A DNA stretch of 64,000 nt from Collinsella sp. An2 (GCF_002160065.1 NZ_NFJW01000001.1:186001-250000), one strand, 5' to 3'; shown: positions 42,240 to 51,776, counted from the first letter of the stretch. A program made the numbers and translations. Notes: generated by a model not told the origin, from the sequence alone.

Positions 42240-42411
42240 GCTGGCGCCTCATCATCACCACTCCGATGCCAATCGATGTGCTCGCCTCATCACCGCGCCG
42301 TCGTCGACTGTTGCACGGCCGTCGCGTCACCTCACCGTCGAGGTCGTCCATCGCGCGGCTACCTCATCATCGCTCCGCCGAGGTTGTCCGTCGTGCGACC
42401 GCCTCATCATC
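42240..42411. repeat. Degenerate CCTCATCATC repeats
   Basis: CCTCATCAyC or a close variant occurs at about 42247, 42285, 42330, 42362 and 42402. The clearest pair is a 40-base unit (GAGGTCGTCCATCGCGCGGC at 42340 and GAGGTTGTCCGTCGTGCGAC at 42380). No coding frame is convincing. Confidence 0.55.
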
Positions 42412-42422
42412 CCAAACTTAGT

Positions 42423-42490
42423 CCAGCAACTACCTTTGACTAAGAAAAGCCGAAAAATCAGGCCAATTGTTAGTCAAATATAGTTGCTGG
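42423..42490. repeat. Long inverted repeat with 21-base arms
   Basis: CCAGCAACTA cc TTTGACTAA (42423-42443) is matched by TTAGTCAAA ta TAGTTGCTGG (42470-42490): 19 of 21 paired, 26-base loop. AT-rich compared with its surroundings. It adjoins tandem copies of AGTTGCTGGTCTACTTTT at 42482 and 42502 and a variant near 42540. Confidence 0.8.
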
Positions 42491-42602
42491 TCTACTTTTT
42501 GAGTTGCTGGTCTACTTTTGCAAAAAGATGGTCAATGGCAGTCGCTGGACTACAGCCCCGCCGGTGAACGTCCCTCAGCGCAACGCGCCCGCTTGGCCTC
42601 GC

Positions 42603-43388
42603 CTAGCCGCGAACAGCAGCGTATCGTGCAGCGCGGCGCTCTTCTGGGGTCATGCGTGCACACGGTGAGAGAATCACGTGCGTGCGACAATAGTCTGCAC
42701 AGAGGTCGCATCCGCTGCAGGCATCTGCATCGATTACGGCGCTCGGCGGCTGGAACGAGAGCGCCGGGCATCCGGTGATCTGCACGCAGCGCTGGCAGCC
42801 CACGCAGGAATAATGGTCGACTTCCGCAGGCTCTGCAGGATGAGCGGTCTGCAGCAGTGCGCAGGGCGATGCGAAGATTATGGCGTGCACGCCGGGTACT
42901 TCCGCCATGTCGCGGATGATGTCCTGGCATCCGCGGGTGTCGAAGGGATCCATAACGGTGACGTCTGCGGCGCCCGCCTGCTCGGCAAGCTCTGCCAGAC
43001 GCTTGATGCCCTCGTTGTCGAGATAGCCCTTGCTAGATGCCAGTATGCACGGCAGCACGATCTCGCCCTCGGAGGCAAGGTGGTCGAGCGGCGCGGAGAT
43101 CCCATCGTCGCCACACGCAGCAACAAGCTGCTCGTCGCGTATAAAATGCACGCAGACCTTAGGCCGCGCCTCGTCTTTTCCGGGAATGGCCTGCGCATAG
43201 CGTGGCAGCAGACGAGCCATGCCGCCGGGGCAGGTGGTTGCTGCGGGATGCACCTCTCCGACTGCTGGACAGCCCGCATCGCCGCAAAACACCTTGCCGC
43301 GCCCGCGTCCCACGGCATCCTTGACCGTGACGTAGGCGGCTCGATGGGGGCATCCCGGGCAGCAAATGCCCTGCTGGGCCTTATGCAT
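42603..43388 (-). CDS. 4Fe-4S protein related to the ferredoxin end of indolepyruvate oxidoreductase
   Basis: 261 residues. It starts with CCPGCPHRAAYV and VFCGDAGCPAVG, the style of the cysteine-rich part of IorA-type oxidoreductases, then an alpha/beta domain (VTVMDPFDTRGCQDIIRDMA) and at the end two cluster motifs, CVGCQRCVQITGCP and CSGCDLCADYC. The TPP-binding domains of IorA are absent, so this is a ferredoxin-like electron carrier of unknown partner. ATG 43388 overlaps the FKBP stop and follows GGGAG. Confidence 0.75.
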   Translation of the reverse strand: MHKAQQGICCPGCPHRAAYVTVKDAVGRGRGKVFCGDAGCPAVGEVHPAATTCPGGMARLLPRYAQAIPGKDEARPKVCVHFIRDEQLVAACGDDGISAPLDHLASEGEIVLPCILASSKGYLDNEGIKRLAELAEQAGAADVTVMDPFDTRGCQDIIRDMAEVPGVHAIIFASPCALLQTAHPAEPAEVDHYSCVGCQRCVQITGCPALSFQPPSAVIDADACSGCDLCADYCRTHVILSPCARMTPEERRAARYAAVRG

Positions 43389-43839
43389 TCTCGTCATCTC
43401 CCGTATAGGGCTCGCGCGACAGCAGCTCGAGCTCGAAGTTGAGCGGCATGCCTGCCATGGGATGGTTGAAGTCAAAGACCGTCATGCCGTCGTCTTCGAC
43501 CTTCACCACGCGGGCAAGCTGCTGGTAGCCCTGCTCGTTCATGAGATAGATCATCTCGCCCACTACCAGGTCGTCGTAGTTGGGAATGTCGACCGTGGGC
43601 ATCTGGTAGAGCAGCGCCGGGTTTGGCTCGCCGTAGGCATCTTTGGGCTCCAGGCGGACCTTCTTCTTGTCGCCCGGCTCCATGGTGCTCACGGCTGCCT
43701 CGAAGCCAGGAATCACCTCGTGGTTGTTCTCGATATAGGTGAGCGGCGTGCGACCGATGGTGGTGTCAAAGACCTCCCCGTCGTCAAAGCTGCCGGTGTA
43801 GTGGACACATACTTTCTGTTTGAGAGAGAAGTTCGCCAC
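43381..43839 (-). CDS. FKBP-type peptidyl-prolyl isomerase, SlyD-like
   Basis: 152 residues. VCVHYTGSFDDGEVFDTT, then the flap-inserted chaperone (IF) domain (KKVRLEPKDAYGEPNPALLY, about 70-120) and DDGMTVFDFNHPMAGMPLNF are SlyD landmarks. There is no His-rich tail, so a role in nickel handling for the urease is not indicated. GTG 43839 follows AAGGAG. Confidence 0.92.
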   Translation of the reverse strand: MANFSLKQKVCVHYTGSFDDGEVFDTTIGRTPLTYIENNHEVIPGFEAAVSTMEPGDKKKVRLEPKDAYGEPNPALLYQMPTVDIPNYDDLVVGEMIYLMNEQGYQQLARVVKVEDDGMTVFDFNHPMAGMPLNFELELLSREPYTGDDENA

Positions 43840-43952
43840 GAATGCTCCTTGTCGTGCGACGCCGCCAGGCCCGCAGGTACGTGGCGGCGGCAAAGGGATA
43901 TGCCGCAGTTACTATAACGCATCGATGCAAGGTGGTCCCGCGGTCGCGGCCG

Positions 43953-45029
43953 CTAGAAGCCGTGACGCTCGGCAAACGCCTCAGATGCCTCATAGATGCC
44001 TTCGACCGTCTCGGCCCAGGGAACGAAGTCGGGTGTGTCGTAAACAGCGCCTTCCGCCTCCCACACCGCTTGGTGGGTGAGCTCCCACGGTTCGCGCACC
44101 TGGGGGCGAACCGGCAGGTAGGGGTCGATATAGGTGGGGTTGAGCAGGAAGAATGCTCCGCCCTCACAGCGTTCGGAGAAGTCGCGCAGGGCTCGCCGCG
44201 CCGGTCGCTCGCGGCCTGCCTTGAACAACAGCAAGGTGCGAGCGAGCAAGAACCAGGGCGAGTCGTCCACGGAGACCTGGCCGGACGCCTCCGGCGCGCT
44301 GCCTTCTGCGGTGTTTTCGGGCGACCCCAACTCGCGAACGAAGGAGAAGAAGCCGTCCTCGTCCTCCAGGCGCGCCAGTGCGAGCATCACGGTGCCCTCG
44401 GCGTGGCTGGGGTAGCCCTGCGCCCTCATCACGCAGCGCGCATAGGATGCAGCCGCCTTGTAGCGGGCGGTCGCCAGGCAGAGCTGCGAGATGGCCTCGA
44501 GCGTATGGAGCCAGCCTATGGCCATGGGGTCGCTTTGCGTAAGCTGCGCCTCGGTCAGGCCGGTGGAGTTTAGAGCCTCTGCGGTCCAGAAGCCCGGGGC
44601 GTCGATATCGAATCCGCACCCTGAGTTCTCGAGATGCTCGCGGGTGCGCGCCTCGATTTTCATGAGGTCGCTGATGCATGCGTCGAGCGGTGTGTCGGCA
44701 AGCATGGCGCCGACCAGGTGCGCATCCACCACCAGGTGGTCGGTCTGGGCGATCTTATACAGCGCAAGGCGCGTCTCGTCGAACAGCTGGCCCCGCTTGC
44801 GTTCGAACTCCTCGTCGGGAAGGTCGGCCATGCGGTTGAGCTCGGACATGAGGTGCGCATGGGTGTGAGCATAGGCCAAAAGCGCCTGGGCGTGCGGGGT
44901 CGTTGCGTACTTCTCGGGGCGCTGCCACACGTCGTCGTGCACAAGCTCGCGCGCAGCCGGCGTCAAGTCGGGATGCTCGGCAAGGTAGGAGCGCTCCAGG
45001 TAGGCGGGCACATAGCTGGACGGGTCCAT
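43953..45029 (-). CDS. Conserved hypothetical protein, TPR-like
   Basis: 358 residues, Ala/Leu/Glu-rich helices throughout (YKAAASYARCVMRAQGYPSH, TVMLALARLEDEDGFFSFVR), consistent with tetratricopeptide-like repeats. No catalytic motif. Coupled to the upstream gene by an ATGA overlap, and similar to it in style; both probably come from one ancestral repeat family. Confidence 0.7.
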   Translation of the reverse strand: MDPSSYVPAYLERSYLAEHPDLTPAARELVHDDVWQRPEKYATTPHAQALLAYAHTHAHLMSELNRMADLPDEEFERKRGQLFDETRLALYKIAQTDHLVVDAHLVGAMLADTPLDACISDLMKIEARTREHLENSGCGFDIDAPGFWTAEALNSTGLTEAQLTQSDPMAIGWLHTLEAISQLCLATARYKAAASYARCVMRAQGYPSHAEGTVMLALARLEDEDGFFSFVRELGSPENTAEGSAPEASGQVSVDDSPWFLLARTLLLFKAGRERPARRALRDFSERCEGGAFFLLNPTYIDPYLPVRPQVREPWELTHQAVWEAEGAVYDTPDFVPWAETVEGIYEASEAFAERHGF

Positions 45030-46108
45030 CAGTTCTCACCATCCATACGCGACGACGACGTGGTTTCGGTGTGGGAGGTCTGGTGCTCCAGCGCCTCGCG
45101 TACAAGCTCGTGCGTGGCAACCCACGTGGCAAAGCTTGCGTTGGTGGGGGAGCCCATGCCCTCCTGCAGCAGAGGCGTCGCTTCGCTGATGGCCAGGATG
45201 AGCTCGTCTTCGCTGCCGGGCGTCACGTGCACGCGGGCATACACGCCGTCGGGGAACTCGGCCTGGAAGTAGAGGGCGCTCGCTGCGCGCGGGTAGCTGC
45301 GCAGAATGGTGCGAAGCACGCGCGTCGCCCCGGTAAGATCGAGTTCGTGATAGGCGATCGCCAGCTCGGCGAGAAGCGTCCAGGCGTCCGGCGTCTTCTC
45401 GGCAAGGTGATGCCGGCGGCGCAGCTGCACCGGCGGCAGGAACGAGGTTGCATGCTGGCCGCGGAAGCGCTTGAGGTCATCCCGGCTGCACTCGAGCTTC
45501 GCCAGGGCGAGCAGCGCGGTCAGGCGCACGTCGGCGGGGTCGTCGGGCGCGATGGCCAGGCTCTCCTCCGCGGTCGAAAGCGACAGCTTGTAGCGGCCGG
45601 CGATGAGCGCGCGAGACGACAGGGCCGCCAGCCAGCGCAGGTAGGGGCGACGCGCAAGGTCGCCGGCATACTCGCGGCTGTAGGGGTCCGATGCGTTCTC
45701 CACGGCTTGCTCGTAGTCGCGGCGCACCTCGTCGCGGTGCGCCAACAGGTACTCGACATACGCGGTGTTCGATTCCGATTCCAAGGCGGCGAGCATGCGC
45801 TTTGCGTCCCAGTTGGCGGGATCCAGGCTGCTGGCCTCCTCAAGCTCGTGCTCTGCCTTGGCGGTCTCCTCCTCGGCCGCGGCGTCGTCAACGATGAGTG
45901 GCACGCGGTAATCGATGATCTCGGTTGCCCTTGTTACCAGGTGAAACGACCGGTCGCGGTCGGTTACGATCAGGCTCGACGGGTTGTCCTGGAACGTCTC
46001 CATGGTCTTCTCGATGAAGATCGCGTTGTCGAGCGGATAGATGCGCTCACGGCGCATCGCTTCAAGGACGAGCCGGTGGCAGTCCTCTTGGATGGGGTCG
46101 AACGCCAT
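45029..46108 (-). CDS. Conserved hypothetical protein, TPR-like partner
   Basis: 359 residues, helical repeats (EHELEEASSLDPANWDAKRM, YKLSLSTAEESLAIAPDDPA, DVRLTALLALAKLECSRDDL). ATG 46108 follows GGGGAGGAGGAG. With the following gene it forms a two-gene operon of unknown role. Confidence 0.7.
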   Translation of the reverse strand: MAFDPIQEDCHRLVLEAMRRERIYPLDNAIFIEKTMETFQDNPSSLIVTDRDRSFHLVTRATEIIDYRVPLIVDDAAAEEETAKAEHELEEASSLDPANWDAKRMLAALESESNTAYVEYLLAHRDEVRRDYEQAVENASDPYSREYAGDLARRPYLRWLAALSSRALIAGRYKLSLSTAEESLAIAPDDPADVRLTALLALAKLECSRDDLKRFRGQHATSFLPPVQLRRRHHLAEKTPDAWTLLAELAIAYHELDLTGATRVLRTILRSYPRAASALYFQAEFPDGVYARVHVTPGSEDELILAISEATPLLQEGMGSPTNASFATWVATHELVREALEHQTSHTETTSSSRMDGEN

Positions 46109-46693
46109 GACTCCTCCTCCCCAGAGTCGAATGGTGCGTCGGACAGTCCTGTCCGGCATGTGGGCCGCCTCGGCATTCGGACGAAGCGGACCGTCTTTGA
46201 TATCCCAACAGTGTACCCCGGCAAGCGGACAGAGGTCGCGGGCGCCGCTTGCTTGCCGGCGAGAATCACATAGCTTGCAGCTCCGGCGCCGACGGGGCCC
46301 AGACACGGGTAAGGCTCCGGTGACGGTGGATTTCCGGCGCGGATAGGCTTTCGACGCCGAGGGAGCTCGTGCATGGCTGGAGATCCCGACGTCGAGGGGG
46401 TTTAGGCGCGAGAGCCCGCCGGGGAAGGCGGGCTTTAGGAAAACGCCGATTACAGCCTCCTTGCATCCCCTCGTGCACACTCGCTTCGGAAAAGGGCGTC
46501 CGAAACGCGACTTGCCGAGTAGACCAGGATGTCCGACGGACAGAACCCCTGGTAGATGGCTCAGGGCTTAAGGGCCTACACGGCGGTTCCGGAAAGGGAC
46601 GCCCTTTTCCGAAGCGAGCGTGCATTGATGGCCGCCGCGAAGGCCCACATTCAGTGCTTCCTTAGGGCAGACGAGCGACGAGCCCCGAGAGCC
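46109..46693. other. Intergenic region with a nested palindrome
   Basis: 585 bases without a credible gene. A GC hairpin, AGCCCGCC/GGCGGGCT, lies at 46413-46434. A 151-base element with long inverted arms lies at 46474-46624 and is listed separately. Confidence 0.6.
46474..46624. repeat. 151-base element with 27-base inverted arms
   Basis: The left arm from 46475 (GCACACTCGCTTCGGAAAAG then GGCGTCC) is matched by the right arm 46597-46623 with one mismatch. The 95-base loop contains a second hairpin (ACCAGG/CCTGGT with inner GTCCG/CGGAC, about 46523-46552). No frame runs through it. It could be a MITE-like insertion or a structured RNA. Confidence 0.75.
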
Positions 46694-47086
46694 CTATACG
46701 AGCGAGGTCGCGTCGTCTTCGTTAGCGACGATCTCGATCACCATACCGTGCGGCAGGCAGACGATCTGCTCTCCCACCTGCGAGATGGGATCGTGGTCGA
46801 CGCACACCTGGTTCGAGCAGTCCGCCGCCGTCACGTCGACCGTCCCGCCGCCGATGACCACGGTGTTGTGGCCTTCGTCGGGTTCGGTGCCGGTGACCAC
46901 GGTGTATTCGACAGACGATGAGAGCGGGTCGACGCGGCGGAAGCCGTCTTTGGTTTGGCACACCACGACCGCTCCGTCGTCGTCGACGGGGAAGGCGGCG
47001 CTCCAGGCGAACCACGCCGCGGCGACAACGAGCGCGATGGCAACGATCACCGCGAGAACGCGATCGCCCGTTTTCAGCTGTGCCAT
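46694..47086 (-). CDS. NusG domain II-containing secreted protein
   Basis: 130 residues. An N-terminal membrane anchor (RVLAVIVAIALVVAAAWFAW) is followed by a NusG-II-type domain: TVVIGGGTVDVTAADCSNQV, CVDHDPISQVGE, IVCLPHGMVIEI, with the two conserved Cys regions. In other bacteria it accompanies electron-transfer or FMN-binding proteins; here it stands alone. ATG 47086 follows GGGAGG. Confidence 0.85.
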   Translation of the reverse strand: MAQLKTGDRVLAVIVAIALVVAAAWFAWSAAFPVDDDGAVVVCQTKDGFRRVDPLSSSVEYTVVTGTEPDEGHNTVVIGGGTVDVTAADCSNQVCVDHDPISQVGEQIVCLPHGMVIEIVANEDDATSLV

Positions 47087-47529
47087 GGTTCCTCCCTGGG
47101 TGTAGCGTGTCGCGCCGCCGGCCGGCGTTTGCTGTTCGACATGATAGCGTCCGACACGCCGAGCGAACAGGGGCTCTTGTGTGCAGGTCGCGTCGCCGCG
47201 GGGCCAGAGCTGTGTGCTTTCCGCGGGCAGCGTTCCAGTCACACCTGCTCATCGGTGCGGTGCCCGCGCCTGCACGAGGGGTCGGTACACGTTGAGCGGT
47301 GCTTTGAGGCCATCGACCGAATCGAACGAATAGATCTTGCATGGGCGCGGTACGTTGAAACCGATATGTGACGAGGCGGGGAGGCGCCGTATCGCCACGG
47401 TATCCACCCGTCGTTCGATGTGTCGCCCGTCGCGGCGCCCCGTCCGACGAGGTGCATGCAAGGTCCGTACGAGGCCCGGAGGGGGCTTCGTTCAGCATGC
47501 CCGCAAGGGCTCGTGTTTTGGAGGCACAC
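47087..47529. other. Intergenic region, no feature recognised
   Basis: 443 bases between divergent genes. Open frames here lack ribosome sites and family resemblance. Promoters for both flanking genes must lie here but none is convincing. Confidence 0.5.
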
Positions 47530-48744
47530 ATGGGACGTTTTACCAATCCTCGCGACCTGTATTTTGGTGAGGGCGCTCGTCACGAGGTCAAGAACCTCAA
47601 GGGCTCCCGTGCCATGATCGTCACCGGCGGCGGTTCCATGCGCCGCGGCGGCTTTTTGCAGGACGTCGAGGCCGACCTCAAGGAAGCCGGCTTTGAGGTA
47701 CAGATCTTCGAGGGCGTCGAGTCCGACCCGTCGGTCGACACCGTGATGCGCGGCGCCAAGGCCATGCAGGACTTCCAGCCCGACTGGATCATCGGCATTG
47801 GCGGCGGCTCGCCGATCGACGCGGCCAAGGCCATGTGGCTCTTCTATGAGTATCCCGACGAGAAGTTCGAGGATGCCGTGAAGCCGTTCAGCTTCCCCGA
47901 GCTGCGCACCAAGGCGAAGTTCTGTGCCATCGCTTCGACCTCCGGCACCGCGACCGAGGTCACGGCGTTCTCCGTCATCACCGACTACGAGAAGGGCATC
48001 AAGTACCCGCTCGCCGACTTCAACATCACGCCCGACGTGGCTATCGTCGACCCCGAGCTCACCTACACCATGCCGCAGAAGCTCTGCGCGCACACCGGTA
48101 TGGACGCGCTGACCCACGCCATCGAGGCCTACGTCTCCACCGCGGGCTCCATGTTCACCGACGCCAACGCGCTGCACGCCATCCGCGAGATCGTCGAGTG
48201 GCTGCCCAAGTCCTACACCGGCGACCATGAGGCTCGCCAGCACATGCACGAGGCCCAGTGCATCGCCGGCATCGCCTTCTCGAGCGGCCTGCTGGGCATC
48301 GTGCACTCCATGGCGCACAAGACCGGCGCCGCCTTCACGGGCGACCACATCATCCATGGTTGCGCGAACGCCATGTACCTTGGCAAGGTCATCCAGTACA
48401 ACAGCAAGGACGCCCGCGCCAAGAGCCGCTATGCCTACATCGCCAAGGAGGTCCTGCACCTCGCGGGCGAGACCGAGGACGAGCTCGTGGCTGCGCTCGT
48501 GCAGGAGATCCGCGACCTCAACGACAAGCTCAACATCCCGCAGGGCATCAAGAACTACGGCAAGGGCGGCGTGAAGGCCGACGAGTCCATTATCGATTAC
48601 GAGGAGTTCGAGGCCAAAAAGCACGACGTCGCGGCCAACGCCATCCTCGACGCTTGCACGCTCTCCAACCCGCGCCAGCCCACGCAGGAGGACATGGAAA
48701 AGCTGCTCGAGTGCGTCTACAACGACGTCGACGTGGACTTCTAA
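47530..48744 (+). CDS. Iron-containing alcohol dehydrogenase
   Basis: 404 residues of group III ADH. The nucleotide site has GGGSPIDAAKAM (about 95-106), then ASTSGTATEVTAFSVITD, the metal site around HTGMDALTHAIEAYVS, MAHKTGAAF and GDHIIHGCANAMYLGKVI. It probably reduces an aldehyde to an alcohol in fermentation; substrate unknown. ATG 47530 follows TTGGAGG. Confidence 0.93.
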   Translation: MGRFTNPRDLYFGEGARHEVKNLKGSRAMIVTGGGSMRRGGFLQDVEADLKEAGFEVQIFEGVESDPSVDTVMRGAKAMQDFQPDWIIGIGGGSPIDAAKAMWLFYEYPDEKFEDAVKPFSFPELRTKAKFCAIASTSGTATEVTAFSVITDYEKGIKYPLADFNITPDVAIVDPELTYTMPQKLCAHTGMDALTHAIEAYVSTAGSMFTDANALHAIREIVEWLPKSYTGDHEARQHMHEAQCIAGIAFSSGLLGIVHSMAHKTGAAFTGDHIIHGCANAMYLGKVIQYNSKDARAKSRYAYIAKEVLHLAGETEDELVAALVQEIRDLNDKLNIPQGIKNYGKGGVKADESIIDYEEFEAKKHDVAANAILDACTLSNPRQPTQEDMEKLLECVYNDVDVDF

Positions 48745-48831
48745 GCAACGTTTCGCTTTGTGCCCGCGCGTCCGCGCCCGGCGATGCACGCCGGAGCGGT
48801 TGTGCCGCGGCTTTTGCAGTAAGCACCTTTT

Positions 48832-48858
48832 GGGAGGCCCTTCGGGGCCTCCTTTCTT
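48832..48858 (+). terminator. Terminator after the alcohol dehydrogenase
   Basis: GGGAGGCCC, loop TTCG, GGGCCTCC, then TTTCTT. A stable tetraloop terminator. Confidence 0.85.
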
Positions 48859-49240
48859 GTGTGGGAGATGCGGAGGGAGAGGCGCGTTCGGTGCAATTTC
48901 TGAAAATGGATGCAGCCTGGCACGGAATATCGGCTCAAACAGCCATTTTTCGTGCTGAGTTGCACCCATATTCACGTTTTGCACCGAAGTTTCATCCATG
49001 CGAAGGTGCCTCGCGAGGACACCTCGTGCAGATATTTCAACGGGAGTTTCACAAACCTGTATTACAAGTTCATGAATGTGCATACCAATGAGTAGAAACG
49101 TGCTATTCTCTCGACCTGCTACATATTTGGAAGCTTTGCATGCAGTTTGATGTATGCATATGCGGACGGTGCGACACGTGCCGCCCGCGTGGAACGGATT
49201 GGTCCCGGTGGGGCCGGGACAGAACGGGGAAGTGGTTGGT
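48859..49240. other. Upstream region of argC
   Basis: 382 bases without a gene, AT-richer than its surroundings. Near-palindromic pieces TTCATGAATGTGCATA (about 49072) and ATGTATGCATATGC (about 49151) resemble degenerate ARG boxes, but no argR is in the window to support this. Confidence 0.4.
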
Positions 49241-50311
49241 ATGGCCATCAAGGTGGGAGTCGTCGGAGCGGCAGGCTACGCAGGGGCGGAGCTTGTGCGC
49301 CTGCTCGTTGCCCATCCGGATTTCGAGCTCAAGGTCATCACCTCGAACGCCGACGCCGGCCAGGCGCTTTCCTCGGTGTATCCCGCCTTCTGCGGCGTGA
49401 GCGACCTGGTCTTCTCCACGCACGACGATCCCGCCCTGAAGGAGCTTGATGCGGTCTTTCTAGCCGTTCCCCACACGGCGGCCCTCGCGGCGGCGCCGGG
49501 GCTTCTGGAGGCGGGGGTAACCGTCATCGACCTCTCGGCGGACTACCGCCTGTCCGATCCTGCGGTCTACCAGCAGTGGTACGGCGTTGAGCACACCTCT
49601 CCCGAGCTGCTTGAGACGCGCGCGTTCGGCCTGCCCGAGCTCTTCGGCGAGGATCTTGCCCGTGCAGCCGCCCGGCACGTAGCAGGCGAGGCGGTGCTTG
49701 TGGCCTGTGCTGGCTGCTATCCCACGGCAACATCGCTTGCCGCCGCCCCCGCGGTGCGCATGGGCTGGGTGTCGCCCACGGGCCCCGTGGTGGTGGATGC
49801 CATCTCGGGCGTGACGGGTGCTGGCAAGTCCTGCAACGCGCGCACGCATTTCTGCAGCGCCGACGAGAACGTCGAGGCCTATAACGTGTGCCGTCATCGC
49901 CACACGCCCGAGATCGAGCAGATTCTGGGCCTTGCTGGTCGCGTCGTGTTTACCCCGCACCTCGCGCCGCTCAAGCGCGGCCTGCACTCCACCGTCACCC
50001 TGCCGCTTACACCCGAGGCGGCACATGACCTTACGGCCGAGGCCGCCGTCGAGGCCTATCGTTCCTTCTACGAGGGCCGCGACTTCGTGCGCGTGCTCGA
50101 CGCGGGGGCGACCCCCAAGACCTCCTCTGTTGCCGGCTCGAACGCATGCCAGGTGGGGCTTGCCGTTAATCCCCAGGCCGGTGTGCTTGTGGCCATGGGC
50201 GCCATCGACAACCTGTGCAAGGGCGCCGCGGGCCAGGCGATCCAGTGCGCCAACGTCGTCTTCGGCATGGACGAGCGACGAGGCCTGCCGGGCATCGCTC
50301 TTCCCGTGTAA
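49241..50311 (+). CDS. argC: N-acetyl-gamma-glutamyl-phosphate reductase
   Basis: 356 residues. The NADP fold opens VGVVGAAGYAGAELVRLL; the catalytic Cys lies in LVACAGCYPTATSLA; HRHTPEIEQ and SVAGSNACQVGLAV are family signatures. Third step of arginine synthesis. ATG 49241 (GGGGAAG ahead) is preferred to upstream in-frame starts. First gene of argCJBD. Confidence 0.96.
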   Translation: MAIKVGVVGAAGYAGAELVRLLVAHPDFELKVITSNADAGQALSSVYPAFCGVSDLVFSTHDDPALKELDAVFLAVPHTAALAAAPGLLEAGVTVIDLSADYRLSDPAVYQQWYGVEHTSPELLETRAFGLPELFGEDLARAAARHVAGEAVLVACAGCYPTATSLAAAPAVRMGWVSPTGPVVVDAISGVTGAGKSCNARTHFCSADENVEAYNVCRHRHTPEIEQILGLAGRVVFTPHLAPLKRGLHSTVTLPLTPEAAHDLTAEAAVEAYRSFYEGRDFVRVLDAGATPKTSSVAGSNACQVGLAVNPQAGVLVAMGAIDNLCKGAAGQAIQCANVVFGMDERRGLPGIALPV

Positions 50312-50408
50312 CGCGGGCGGCGGTGCCATTGTGGCCGGGCGCGTTGCTCGGTACACTGGACGCACTGGCTTTTGTGGGGCGGCAGGCCCCAAACAATAGG
50401 GGGAAACC

Positions 50409-51677
50409 ATGATTGACATCAATCGTTTCGATGCGACGGTTCGTTCTGTGCCGGACGGCGGCGTGACGAGCGCCAAGGGCTTCAAGGCTGCCGGCGTGCA
50501 CGCGGGCTTCCGCAAGAATCCCGAGCGCCTGGACATGGCCATGGTCGTCGCGGACGAGCTGTGCGCGGGTGCGGGCGTCTTCACCACCAACCGCTTCTGC
50601 GCTGCACCCGTCACCGTGTGCCGTGAGAACCTGGGTGAGGGTGGCTGCGGCATGGTGCGCGGGCTTGTGGTGAACTCGGGCAACGCGAACGCCGCCACGG
50701 GCGAGGAGGGCCTCTCCGTTGCGCGCGAGACCTGCGACATCGCGTCCCAGGTGCTCGCCTGCGAGCACAACCAGGTGCTCGTGGCGTCGACCGGCGTGAT
50801 CGGCGTGCCCCTGCCCATCGGGTCGTTCGAGACCGGCATCCCGCAGGCGTGCGACGAGCTGTCGCGCTCCGGCGGCGCCGCGGCCGCACGCGCCATCATG
50901 ACCACGGACACGCATCCCAAGGAGTACGCCGTCTCCTACGAGACGGAGACCCTGGAATACGTGGGCAGCACCTTCACCGTGGGCGGTATGTGCAAGGGCT
51001 CCGGCATGATCATGCCCAACATGGCCACGATGATCTGCTGCATCACCACCGACGCCCCCGTGGAGCCCGAGACGCTGCACGGGCTACTTTCCGGCGTCGT
51101 GGCGAAGACCTTCAACAAGGTCACGGTGGACTCCGACACCTCCACCAACGACACCTGCATCATGATGGCCTCCGGTGCCGCCGCTCCCGGCGTGCAGCCC
51201 ATTCAGGAGGGAACCGACGCCTACGAAGAGCTTGAGCGCGCCGTGCGGATCGTGTGCGAGGCCCTGGCACGCGCCATCGCCTCGGACGGCGAGGGAGCAT
51301 CGCGCCTTGTGACGGTAAACGTCACGGGTGCCCCCAGCGACGAGGACGCCGACACCGCCGCCCGCGCGGTGGCGAACTCTCCGCTCGTAAAGACCGCCAT
51401 CGCCGGCCGCGACTGCAACTGGGGCCGTATTGCCATGGCGCTCGGCAAGTGCGGCGTCGCCTTCGACCAGCGCGACGTCTCTATCGACATCATGGACATC
51501 CCGGTGTGCCGCGGCGGCCTCACCGTCCCGTTTGACGAGGACGAGGCGCTGCGTCGCTTCGAGGCGCCCGAGATCATCATCACCGCCGACCTGGGTGCCG
51601 GCGACGGATCCGCCACGGTGTGGACTTGCGACCTCACCCATGACTATGTAAGCATCAACGGGGACTATCGCTCGTAG
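50409..51677 (+). CDS. argJ: Bifunctional ornithine acetyltransferase / N-acetylglutamate synthase
   Basis: 422 residues. The self-cleavage region MCKGSGMIMPNMATM contains the Ala-Thr bond that splits the precursor into two chains; Thr is the nucleophile. FTTNRFCAAPVTVC and RDCNWGRIAMALGKCGV are further signatures. It recycles the acetyl group, so no separate argE is needed. A 97-base gap separates it from argC. Confidence 0.97.
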   Translation: MIDINRFDATVRSVPDGGVTSAKGFKAAGVHAGFRKNPERLDMAMVVADELCAGAGVFTTNRFCAAPVTVCRENLGEGGCGMVRGLVVNSGNANAATGEEGLSVARETCDIASQVLACEHNQVLVASTGVIGVPLPIGSFETGIPQACDELSRSGGAAAARAIMTTDTHPKEYAVSYETETLEYVGSTFTVGGMCKGSGMIMPNMATMICCITTDAPVEPETLHGLLSGVVAKTFNKVTVDSDTSTNDTCIMMASGAAAPGVQPIQEGTDAYEELERAVRIVCEALARAIASDGEGASRLVTVNVTGAPSDEDADTAARAVANSPLVKTAIAGRDCNWGRIAMALGKCGVAFDQRDVSIDIMDIPVCRGGLTVPFDEDEALRRFEAPEIIITADLGAGDGSATVWTCDLTHDYVSINGDYRS

Positions 51678-51776
51678 CCGGGTCGCGCGGCGACGGGGAG
51701 CTGCCTCGCGCCGCGCCTGCCTGGGCTTAGAGCCCGTCCCCTGGAGCCGCCGATCAGGCGGAGACAGGACATACCC

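Noticed and set aside
47368-47529. Longer start for the iron alcohol dehydrogenase
   Set aside because: Upstream codons are Arg-rich and precede a clear TTGGAGG ribosome site for ATG 47530, where family similarity begins.
49060-49170. ARG-box operator of argC
   Set aside because: Palindromic pieces are weak and no ArgR gene is in the window; mentioned only as a possibility in the upstream-region entry.
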